64,000 nt of DNA from Lithospermum erythrorhizon. Lineage: Eukaryota > Streptophyta > Magnoliopsida > Boraginales > Boraginaceae. Both the position numbers and the translations under genes were made by a program. Positions 46,650 to 57,319 of the stretch are shown here, piece by piece. How positions within the stretch are numbered: the stretch's first letter is position 1; every line of letters begins with the position of its first letter. The notes under the pieces are model-generated. The model ran no database searches and was not told the origin of the DNA. It saw only the letters and a list, made by a program, of their open reading frames with translations. The DNA lies in NCBI GenBank assembly GCA_019722365.1, contig JADFUC010001147.1, positions 186,001-250,000 of the forward strand, in the 5' to 3' direction.

Positions 46650-49250
46650 CGATGTCATCATGACACACTACTTCCTATTATGATCCCAATCGCGATACAT
46701 AACGGAGATAAATATACTTTTGTGCCCGATGCTAGGATAAACGGGTCATCTTTTAGAACCTCAAATTTTTGTGTTTGATTTGAACCATTCCATTCTTCGA
46801 CGCATCGACATCCACTTGCTAAGCTGGCCAAACCAAACATTTGAAGAGGACGACAGTTGTTGTAACTCAAGCCGTATCTAATAACCCCAAATCTCTTATA
46901 AGACACCATAGTAGTCAACATGATCATCATCTTGGTAGCATGAACCCCTTGACAAACACGCTATTGTAAGTGCTCTATTACCATCGCCTCGCCTCGATAT
47001 CAAAATAGTACCCGCGATGTAAGCATCTCTATACTCTTTTGATTTCTCGGTGTGGGACCTAATGAGAATTCTCGTGTGTCCAGCAGCCCGGCTATTCCTC
47101 GTACATACTTTTGAAACCATTCAAGCGAATTGGTGACGCCACGATTTCTTTTGTACGTCTGTCAGATTCGATTCAACTCTCATCAAGCTAATCAAGGTAG
47201 ATCCTAAACAAAATGTTATACGTTTAGTTAAGTAATATATTACATAAGAATGGGGACACTGAAATGCTAAATATACACTTACCGCAGCTTCGTACTTTAG
47301 GTATGTTGCAACTAATATACACATGAGCAAGTATATAGTTCTTCCATTCGGTATCTATGCTTCACTACAAACGTGTTAATGCCCCTGGTAACTAAACAAC
47401 GACAAACGAAGTTGGGTCATCCATCCGTCGTACATCGCGGCCTCCTTTTTGGTCGATTTAAGTTGGTTTTAATCCCTTCCTCTAAGTACATTGAAATCAA
47501 AAGTTTGAAACTTTTGACCAAATATGCCCTTACATATTGACCCTTCAACACGAGTCTTTTGCCTTACCAATTTCTTCAATCCCCCTAAATATCTACAAAC
47601 ATTTGTAAGATTAGTTAGATGAGTAAACATATAAAACAATATGAAATTATAATAAAGTGAAAACTACCACCGAAAAGGGCAATATCTATTCATACCGCAT
47701 CGACCTCAAATGCTTCATACGCAAATGTATCGTAGATGTTCCATTACATCAAAAACCAATTGGAATATCTTCTCCATCTTACAAATTATCTCAACTATAT
47801 TACGCCCAAGTACCTAATACATGTTCCACATTTAGAGTTGTTGCTGATATATCGCGAAGAAATAACACCACTCTATGATTGTTTCTCATATGGGAATGGG
47901 CAGGAGATGACGGAGTGCTACAGAAGTAACCGCTGCGACAATAATATGTACATCATGACTTTTTAGTCCGCTTAAAGTTCACATTTCTTGCACATCTTGC
48001 AATGTTTGGAAGAGTATCCATCGCAATTGTGACGGACAACTATTTCCTGAGATCTTTCAAGTGTAACGGGTTATAAGTCGCTTTTGGTTTCGTTTTTCCT
48101 CCCACCAACATCCCAAGATATGTAACTCGGTCTCGACCAATGAGTCTCGAATGTCAAGCCTTGACCGCTCATTATCTTTCGCCTTCCCGGGAATATCCAT
48201 TACAAGATAAAAATCCATTTTCACCATTGTTCTTTTCAGGTGCATGAAGTCGATGTTGTGTCTGATTTTTTGTGTCGGCCAATAACTCAAACCTAAAATA
48301 TATTTTCTTGCACCATGAAGTTTCAACATTATACCCCGGTGATCTATGGTCTGAATATTTACCTTTACTGAACACATCAGGATCCAACCCACACACATCT
48401 GCAAATATATCAGCTCCATCAAGTCATTCCTTCTGGTGCAAATGCGGATAAGTGTGTCCCTTTACAAACGATTTTTTGCATTCTAAAAGGATGTCCTATA
48501 GGCAAGAAAGGACGGTGGCAATCAAACCAACAATGTTTTCGACCTTCTCTTAGTCGAAATGCTCCAGTATTCTCCATACAATATGGGCAAGCTAACCTCC
48601 CGTGTGTGCTCCAACCAGATAATATTCCATATGCATGAAAATCGCTAATCGTCCACATCAAAGTAACCCTCATGTTGAAATTTATTCTCTTGATGCATCG
48701 AATGTCTCAATACCGATATATTCCACACAACTCCTTCAACTCATCAATCAAACGCCTCAATTTGGGAAACATCAATATCTCCTGGATTTTTTGGCCCTAG
48801 TATAATTAGAGATAAGAACATATATGGTTCCTTCCATACACAATCCCGATGCCATGTCATGTCCTCGAGCTATTTTCCCCATATACACCTGTAGACGCTG
48901 AGCTGCTGGGTAAGTAAACCAAACCTTTCACGCAATGCTTACGCTGTCCCATCCTTCTTGGCTCGTGATATACTCTCCCCACAAGCACGCACGAGTCCAA
49001 CATTTCGTCTCTTTTGTAAACAACATGCAATTATCGGCTAATAAGCATGTATTTTCCGCTTGGGCAAGAATAGAGGAATCAACAATCTTTTTTTGCCTTA
49101 TAAAAATCATTCGCATGCTCTCCCATTATTCGAGGCAACGCCCGATTATGGAAACCCAATCACTGAAACATTCTTAGACATTTACACTGCACTTCAAAGC
49201 AACCACCGAGTAGTAAAGGATAACTTCAGAAATTGCACCATCCCATAACG
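46650..49250 (-). pseudogene. TNP2-like transposase of the CACTA element, broken
   Basis: On the minus strand 48420-48673 encodes TMWTISDFHAYGILSGWSTH in one frame, then GRLACPYC and GRKHCWFDCHRPFLP, the core of plant CACTA TNP2 transposases (Transposase_21 type). It continues at 48057-48400 in shifting frames (SPGYNVETSWCKKIYF, DFMHLKRTMVK, VMDIPGKAKDN). The C-terminal part at 46700-47120 has DDDHVDYYGVL, CRPLQMFGL and DPFILASGTKVY. Frameshifts and stops separate these parts, so no full protein is made. Small open frames on the plus strand here are shadows. Confidence 0.82.
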
Positions 49251-49404
49251 GCCGGTTTACGCCCTTCAACAAGTCGTGTAGTAGCTTTTGCTCCTCTATT
49301 TGGTTTTTCTCTAACCCCTCGAATACGGTGTAGCATCCCCAAATTCAAACGTAGTCACACATTCCCTTGCTTTCTATTCTGCTCGCTTTTATAAAGTTAC
49401 CGTA

Positions 49405-49715
49405 ACGATTGAGACGGATGAGATTTGGGCCCGTCTCCCCATGCTACCAACTCTAAAAAGAGTATCGGGTGGGCGACGGGTGTGCTAAATAATGTTTTAA
49501 TATAATAATAACGTATGGAGTCGGTCGGGAGTCGGTTTTGTTTTTTAAAGTTACTGCACAACGATTGGAGACGGGATGGAGACGGGCCCATCTCCATACC
49601 GACTCTAAAAGAGTGTCGGGTTGGTGACGGGGTATAAATAATATTTTAATATACTAATAAAGTATGGAGTCGGTCGGGAGTCGGGTTTGTAAAAAATGGA
49701 GACAGGATGGAGACT
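49405..49715. repeat. Tandem duplication of a CACTA subterminal segment
   Basis: Two direct copies of about 150 bases. Each runs from GAGACGG(G)AT...GGGCCC through CTCTAAAA(A)GAGTRTCGGGT to TATGGAGTCGGTCGGGAGTC. Confidence 0.7.
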
Positions 49716-52539
49716 CTCCATTTTGGTAGCGTGAAATCTTACTTTATGGTTTTGAACAATTTTTGATTCACGATTGTTAGTGGACATGTGATATTTGTAA
49801 ATAATGTTGTATGAAGTGAATTAGTGGATATGTATTCAATGCGAGGCATGCTTTTCCTATTATTATCACATGTAAAGCATAGCTAAGCTAACCTCTCATC
49901 TATATTAACGTGATTGGTCATTAGGTGAAGAACTATCATCTATAATATATGTCATAAATGTATGTAATGTAATCATAGTATATGTAATTATGATTGTCTT
50001 ATAACATAATAATATACGATAATATATAAATATATTATTAGTTATGATTGATTTAAAACATATAATATACTATAACACAATACAAGAATGATTTTTAGAA
50101 ATAAATAAGGCACCGTATGGAAATCAGTTATACACTTAAGAACATGAGACCAATTTTTTTCAAAACTCCTAACCCAAACCGTCTCCATACAACAACACTG
50201 TTTCCAAACCGGCCTCCGCCTGGCCGCCATTCATTAAACCAAGAAAAAAAGATAACAAAACACGCATCAACCCGCAAAGAGGTACCAACCACAACACAAA
50301 TCAACACAACACACCAACAACACATATAAACAAACACATACAAATCAACACAACACAACACAATCAACACCAACCAAAATACTTAAATTTATATATACCA
50401 AAGAGTAACAAATGTATATATGAATAAAAAATATTGGTACTTAAATGTATATAAAAAAAGTACGAATGTATATATAAATACAAACGGATCAGTCAAGTCC
50501 GCCAATATCATAACGGGCCGGATCATCATGAGGTTGGGGCTAAATCGAACCGTATGTGGGCGATGTCTGGAATCCGGCCGATGCTCCGTGGTCTCGGGCG
50601 TGTACCGGTGTGGAGCCGTGCATTACCTTATCTCAAATAACAACCTGGGCCGTGGAGCCGCTTCAATGTGATCGACTAGCGGCTAACGCCGGGTATCAGG
50701 TGTCCATCGGAAGGGTTACGCCGTCGCTAACTTCATCACATAGGCGGCCAGCGTAGCCAGATCAGCCTCCACAGTCGCAACCTTCTGCTTTAACTGCTCC
50801 TTGTCCACTTTGACCGCGACCAACTCCTCAGAAAGGGCTCTGCTTCTCTCCTCCTCCGCTTCTCTCATTCCGCCTCGCACATCCGCTGCCTCGGGAAGCT
50901 CCTCCATCAAATCAAGAAGGGGCGAGGTGGTGGTGGTACTGCAACTGGATCATCCACAAGCAAAGTTGCATCAACGGGGCTACAACCTGCACCGAGACCT
51001 CAGCTTTGGCAATCCGCCTTTCACGGCATCCGGTGGAAGTCCACAGTCTCACTGGAAACCAATGATCCTTATCCTCCCCGAACGCCTCGTGGAATCGAGG
51101 CTTGTACTGCTCCTGCAATTTGAACACATTCACAATAAGGGCTCGATATTTAAAAAATAAACAATAAACATATATAAACAAACAAAGTAAATATACTTAC
51201 AAAGGCCATGTCCCACTTCGGTCGTAAACTTCGCCCGTCTCCTCGAGGGTGTCCTTGTCCTTCTTCTTGTTTATCTTCATAAGAATACCCAATGGTGAAC
51301 CCCTCTTCCCAGTCTTTTTCTCCTGAAACACAAATAAAGAAAACTTTAATTAGGAATTCAACAAAATATTTGAATTAAATAAAAATAATAAAAAGAGAGT
51401 ATTTCTTTCTTACCTCCTCCACCAACCGGTCAACCAATGACTTACTCCCAAACGGATGCTGCGCCATCTGGCCACCTCGCCTCTCCATGTGCTACGGCGA
51501 TTCTCGACTGCCTCGCGTGATCCAACGCCGCTCACACGCCCAACGCCGAAATATCGCCCAATCGGCCGCGAGGTACAATTGCCAGTCGGGCTTCGTCAGC
51601 TGCATACTCATTAGATCAAAGTCGCTTATCCTGTACTCTTCGAGAGTCTTCTTCTTCATTATTGTCGCCAAGAAGTTTCTTCACTTCTTCGTGCTGAAGT
51701 TAGGTCGCGTTTACAGTCATGTCCCATTTCTTATCTTATATCTCCCGAAAAGACAATAAATAAAATTTAATTAGACTTTTATTTACTAAAAACAATTTAA
51801 ACAACTTTTAAATCAAACAAAAAAATTATACTTACTTTGAACGATTTCCAGATGTCGTCCCTGATGTCGATCGATTTGTACGACGGCCGAAGCTGATAGA
51901 ACTCTGATAAACCTCCTAAACGAACCTCTTAACATCAGAGCCGCCACCGCATATCCTAAAGAATAAAACGTAAAAGTTAGATAACATAAATAAAAAATAT
52001 AACTATTTCAATCAATTTAGACACATACTGCATCATTTAATCAGAGCGGATCTCTAACTCCAACTTTGGCCACGGGGACCTCCTGAGTGGACGGTCATCT
52101 CCGCACAAGAAGCCTCACTAGCGCTCTTCATTCAAAGCCGCCCCAGCCCCATCCTTGCCGCTCATCATCGCCATCGCTATCGTAAACGAGCAAATAGGCT
52201 TCAGACGCCGGGCTCCCGGAGTCTCCGGAAACGCCGTAGCAGATGTAGTAGTCGACTCGATGTTCATCGCCGCCGCCTGTAGGATGAACCGCCGGTCCTC
52301 AGCGTAACAAACCACGCCGCACGGGGGAGGGGGGAGCCTCCTACGACGGCGGAGTCATCCGCTCTTACCATACGGTCACCGATTCCCAACCCTCGGCCTT
52401 TGGAGCTCGGCCGCACCATTCTCTACGGCCTCTCCTTCCCTTCTTATTATTACCAATGCACTATCCGCATAATCAAATTAGAAACATTAGAAATATTTTA
52501 TCAATAAAATATTTTAATAATAAACATTCAACTATCAAT

Positions 52540-53420
52540 AAAATATTTTATCATAAAACAGAATGAAAACGAAAACTATTCAACTATTCAAATGTAATGA
52601 AAACGGTATAACTATTCAAACGTTTTCAAACGACAACTATTCAAACTATTCAACTATTCAAACGACAACTATTCAACTATTCAAACGTTTTCAAACAGAA
52701 TGAAAACGACAACTATTCAATAAAACATTCAACTATCAACTATTCAACTATCAATAAAATATTTTATCATAAAACAGAATGAAAACGACAACTATTCAAC
52801 TATTCAAGTAGGTAAAACAGAATGAATAGTTGAAAACGACAACTATTCAACTATTCAAACAGAATGAAAACGACAACTATTCAAACGTAATGAAAACGAA
52901 AAACTATTCAACTATTCAAAACGCTTTCAAACGAAAACTATTCAACTATTCAAACGACAACTATTCAACTATTCAAACGTTTTCAAACAGAATGAAAACG
53001 ACAACTATTCAACTATTCAATAAAACATTCAACTATTCAACTATCAATAAAATATTTTATCATAAAATAGATATAACTGTGAATCAAAACGACAACTATC
53101 AACTATTCAAGTAGGTAAAAACAGAATGAAAAACGCATTAACATCAACTATCACCTATTCAACTATCAACTATTCAAAAAATGGAATGAAAACTATTCAA
53201 CTATCAACTATCAACTATCAATTATTGAACTATCAACTATTCAACGGAATGAAAAATTATTCAACTATCAACTATTCAACTGAATGAAAAACTATTCAAC
53301 TATCAAATATTCAACTATTCGAATTATCAACTATCAAGTAGGTAAAACCGAATGAAACAACAACTATCAACTATTCAACTATACAAATTAAAACGGAATG
53401 AAAAACCTCAGAAATGGAAA
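52540..53420. repeat. Minisatellite built on ACTATTCA words
   Basis: Nearly 900 bases of irregularly repeated AACTATTCAACTATTCAA, with interspersed ACGTTTTCAAACAGAATGAA and TCAATAAAATATTTTATC segments, so there is a higher-order pattern as well. It sits within the CACTA-like module. From 53440 to 53720 it passes into a second array based on AACTCGAATATAA. Confidence 0.85.
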
Positions 53421-53439
53421 CAAATATAAAGAAGCTCAT

Positions 53440-53725
53440 CAAAAAATCAAACTCGAATATAACTACTCGATCAAAAATTAAACTCGAATATAAACTCGAA
53501 ATTAAACTCGAATATAATCACCGAAAAATTAACTACTCAATATAACGGTTCAACTTTGATGAAATTAACTACCGAATATAACTATAACGCTCTGAATATA
53601 ACTCAAATATAACTCGAATAGAAAGTTTTTATCAAAATTAAACTCGAATATACCATCGAAAAATCAAACTCGAATATAACTATTCAACTTTAATGAAATT
53701 AACTACTCGATCGAACTCGAATATA
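53440..53725. repeat. Short tandem array of AACTCGAATATAA-type words
   Basis: At least ten imperfect copies of CTCGAATATAA, adjacent to the minisatellite. Non-coding. Confidence 0.75.
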
Positions 53726-54370
53726 ACATATGAAAATATAATTAATGAATTATTAGCAAAAACATAATGTAACATGGGCTTGTAGGAATCTAACCTAATC
53801 AATTTTATATGCATGGGTGTTGTTTCGATTGCCGAATTGGTGAGGGACGGCCGTCAGCTCAATGGTAGGAGGGGAGGCGATTGCGCCTTTCCAGCTGGTA
53901 GGAGGGGCGGCGGTTTGATCGCCGCGAGTAGGGAGCGGGTTGTCATCGGAGCGGTATGAGGCGGGGTGGGGCTGGCCGATCGCTGACAGCTTCGGGGAGA
54001 TGAAAGGATTTTGTGTTTTAATGTGGGGCGGGGTGTTTCGAATTGAATAACGATGCATAAACGGAGTCGGGAAATGACTCGCATATTTTTTTATTTTATA
54101 ATTATTTTTATCACTTAATATATTAAAATGACCCAACGCTTAAACCATATTAAAAGTCAACTATAATAAAACGCTGAGACGGTCCTGAAGCCTGGACCTC
54201 ATTTTATTTTATATTTTGATTTTCGCTTAAAAATTTGTTCCACCCTAACTTATACAATACCAAACCGACTTCTATAGCGCTAATTTGAACTATTCGGTTA
54301 AGTAAAACCCGGCTCCGCATCGACTCTAAATTGAAATGGAATTTTACCCCGCCACATTTGATATGTATTT

Positions 54371-56363
54371 AGCAGTCATAGTGTATACTCGGTATGTCCT
54401 ATATCAGATATCAAACGGGTCCTAAAATTTCAATAAAATGCATGTACGCATCCAATGTCCGTATTCAGTCAGTGGTGAATGTTGCACATTTACTCTAATA
54501 CTAGCTTCAAGATTTATTTCCGCGCCCACCAAGAGGCTTTATTCGAGCTTCAAAATAAAAAACATATTTATCTTAGTTATAATAATTTGTAATTGAGTAC
54601 TACTTGTAGTCTTGTACCAGTAATTTCCATAATGGGTTGTTCCTTTATCTCTTACGGTTTTGGTAGATTTGGGTTCGTTCTCTTTTGGTTCTTGGAACAT
54701 TCACTTTCCTTTGCATTAACCAGAAATACTCCAATAAATGCTGCAATAATGGTTAGGTAAATGTCTGAAAATCAAAATTGTTTCAGAAGCCTGGTCCCCT
54801 CATTTTCAATTTTGGAGAATAATCACATGATATTGGCAAATGTAATCAATGTTTTTCGATGTTGAAGTACGTAATGATACAGTAACTTATTTTACTTATT
54901 TTGCTATACAACCTTTCACATAGAAAAAATTCAGGCCACTTGCCAATTCTAATGGTTATGGGAACTTAATTTGAAAAATAAAATAATGGTAAACTGAAAT
55001 TTCCTTACAATAAAGCATATATACTCACACAACTTATTATTCTATGTCACATTGATCTTCAACAAGTGTATCTTCAATAATGTTTGTGTTAATGCATAAA
55101 GATTGGTAAAGTATTTCGTGATGTTCTTCCAACTATTAATAATGATAGTCTTGACAAGCATGTGTAGGACTCAGATATCTTGGCGAATGTTGAAGATTTG
55201 TTTCTTTTTATGAAGAAGATATTTCATTAATATGCTATGTGTTTATTATGATAATGAAAAAGTTTAATTTCGATCAAAGCAGCAGTTAAGATTCACACGT
55301 TTATTTTATAAAGGCAAGGATAGAAGCCTTTATTATTTTCAAGATGAAAAGTTTTATTTATGCAATTTCTTTCCACAAACTTGGATGTGCCTATAACTAT
55401 TTAAGGACCTCATATGCATACCTAGCCGACTACCACTTCATAATATATCGTTCGGCATTGTTTTTGTGAGGAAAAAGATTTGAGAGTTTTCTTTGTGTTT
55501 GTAGGCTGAATATACGAAGTTGTTCTATAAAACTCCCTTAGAATTAATTGTACCACTGTTGCTAACACTTTGTTACGACAATCTTGCTTTATTTGATTAC
55601 CATTATATAAGTCACATACTGGGAGAGTGAAAGTGACGTCAAGGAGAGGTCTTTGAAGTCAAGTAAGCTCAGACTTAATCACCGGATAGAGTAGAATAGA
55701 TCGTAGTAGAATGTGGAGCATTCGTATAAGCACTTCTTTGTAAATCTCGAGTTCTAGTAGAATCCTTCACTGGGCTCTCGCCTCGTGACAGTGCATTGTA
55801 CCGAATCAGATAATTAATCTTGTTGTGTTATTTACTTGGCTGTACTTTTTTATTTTATTTGTTCATGTGGCTGCGTAAGCGCAGTTGTTACACAATTGTA
55901 CGATTAAATCGGTTAACTGAAGTGGAACGACACACTTTTTCAATTTGACAAAATTTTCACAATTCACTTTAACTTATCACAGACCTCCAATAACATTACT
56001 CAAATAAAACTATTAGATCCTCGGAACCGCGAAACGTAATTTGTTATTATCATCAACATATATATTAGTCTTGAGACTGCTAACAAGAAGGGTTGTGGAG
56101 GAGTGGCAAGTGTTTGTGCATCATAATGAATTCTAGATATATATAAGTTGTCAGATATCTAACGTTAAGCACCAACATCGGCTGTTGCGACTTATGAATA
56201 TCGTAAAAAGATAGTGGGTCATGGTATAATTTTATGTATTCTGTAGTTCATCTTATTTTGTATTTTCATACTAATATCTAATGTTATATTTTTATACTTT
56301 GTACAAATATGTTCTTATTTTTAAACCTTGGATAGATTTGTTTAACTATACCACAAATTAATA
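54371..56363. other. Intergenic region, possible decayed LTR fragment
   Basis: No gene. 55380-55950 looks LTR-like (ACTATTTAAGGACC promoter-like site, transcript-leader-like TTTGAGAGTTTTC), but no partner copy, primer site or target duplication is visible, so it is not called as an element. Confidence 0.3.
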
Positions 56364-56567
56364 CTCCTTTCGTTTCAAAATATATGATCATCTAAAAAAA
56401 TTTTGCTTTTTCATAATAATTGATTGTTTACAATTTTAATATATATTTTTACAATTCCAATATAACTTTTTACATTTCCAATGTAGCTTTTTACAATCCT
56501 CTAATGAAGCTACAATCCTGACAAACACTTTTCATCTAAACAATCATCTATTTTGAAGTGCATGGAG
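56364..56567. mobile_element. Stowaway-like MITE
   Basis: Flanked by TA on both sides. Left end CTCCTTTCGTTTCAAAATAT, right end reversed CTCCATGCACTTCAAAATAG; both are followed by sequence matching GATCATCT / GATGATTG. Length 204 bp, non-coding. Confidence 0.8.
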
Positions 56568-57319
56568 TATTAAATAACTAAAATCATTGATATATTTTGA
56601 GACATTAGATAGATTTTGATATCCACACCCGAAATTAAAAGAATGAAGAAATTTGATGGCATATTTTTGTACTTTTCACAAATCCAATATTATATTTTTA
56701 TACATTGCACAAATATGTTGATATTTTTTTGTACTTTGGAAAGTATAATACAAGACCTGTGAGATTGCTCATTGTGATTGTAACCGATCTCGTGAGTATC
56801 ACAACTTCGAGTCAGTTTCCATAGCCATAAATGGAACATGAAGATGATTGGGTTCAAGTTCAAAAAATGTAATAACTTTTTTATATCAATGATTGATATT
56901 TATTCATAAACGGTAGAATTATTACATATATAATTGAATTAGGAAAAACATAACAAATTAAAATGAACAAGTCCTTTCCATAACTAACTAATCGGATTAC
57001 AAATCCAAATTGTTAACAAAGGAAAAATAAAACAAAAACAATTGTAATCTAATGCTATCGATCCACCACGCAAGTCTCCATGACTTGAATGTCGTCGATG
57101 ATTGGAAATCTTCAATCCAAAGTAATCTTTCGACCACTTTCTTGTAAAGTGTAGGTTGCATAATGGGATATATTGCATCCATAAAGTATGTTTTAATTGA
57201 AGAACAAATAACAATCTTACACAAAGGAAAAAAAATATTACACAAAAAATATGTAGAGAAAATTACTCCCAAATGTGTCAAGAAAATTATAAACACATAC
57301 TCTAAAAATATGAAATGAT

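Larger units (their letters stand above)
44821..49733 (-). mobile_element. CACTA (En/Spm) DNA transposon
   Basis: The left end is CACTACTAGAAA at 44821, the standard CACTA terminus. The subterminal zone 44880-45180 repeats motifs of the type CGACTCCAAACCGTCTCC many times. The right subterminal zone 49400-49725 has the complementary GGAGACGG / GGAGTCGG motifs, and ends at about 49733 with CACGCTACCAAAAT (reversed), a damaged terminus. Flanking trinucleotides are ATA and AAA, an imperfect target duplication. The inside carries a broken TNP2-type transposase on the minus strand. The element is about 4.9 kb and is probably immobile by itself. Confidence 0.75.
50150..54370 (-). mobile_element. Second CACTA-like module with Transposase_24-like remnants
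   Basis: The left part (50165-50220) has AACCCAAACCGTCTCCATAC, the same subterminal motif as the CACTA element beside it. The right part (54270-54340) has ACCGACTTCTATAGCGC and CGGCTCCGCATCGACTC. The minus strand between 50716 and about 51500 encodes a basic and coiled-coil-like protein in pieces (HPFGSKSLVDRLVEE, FHEAFGEDKDHW, EEERSRALSEELVAVKVDKE, then a heptad-like tail). This is reminiscent of the accessory Transposase_24 proteins of En/Spm elements. It could be the second gene of one larger element or a separate one. No clean termini were found. Confidence is modest. Confidence 0.4.

Noticed and set aside
52830..53114. 94-codon open frame (Asn/Tyr/Ser-rich)
   Set aside because: It is a translation of the minisatellite and has no independent coding features.
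52540..53420. CRISPR-like array of repeats
   Set aside because: Repeats and spacers are not regular, units are short and A/T-rich, and the setting is a plant CACTA-like element. It is a minisatellite.
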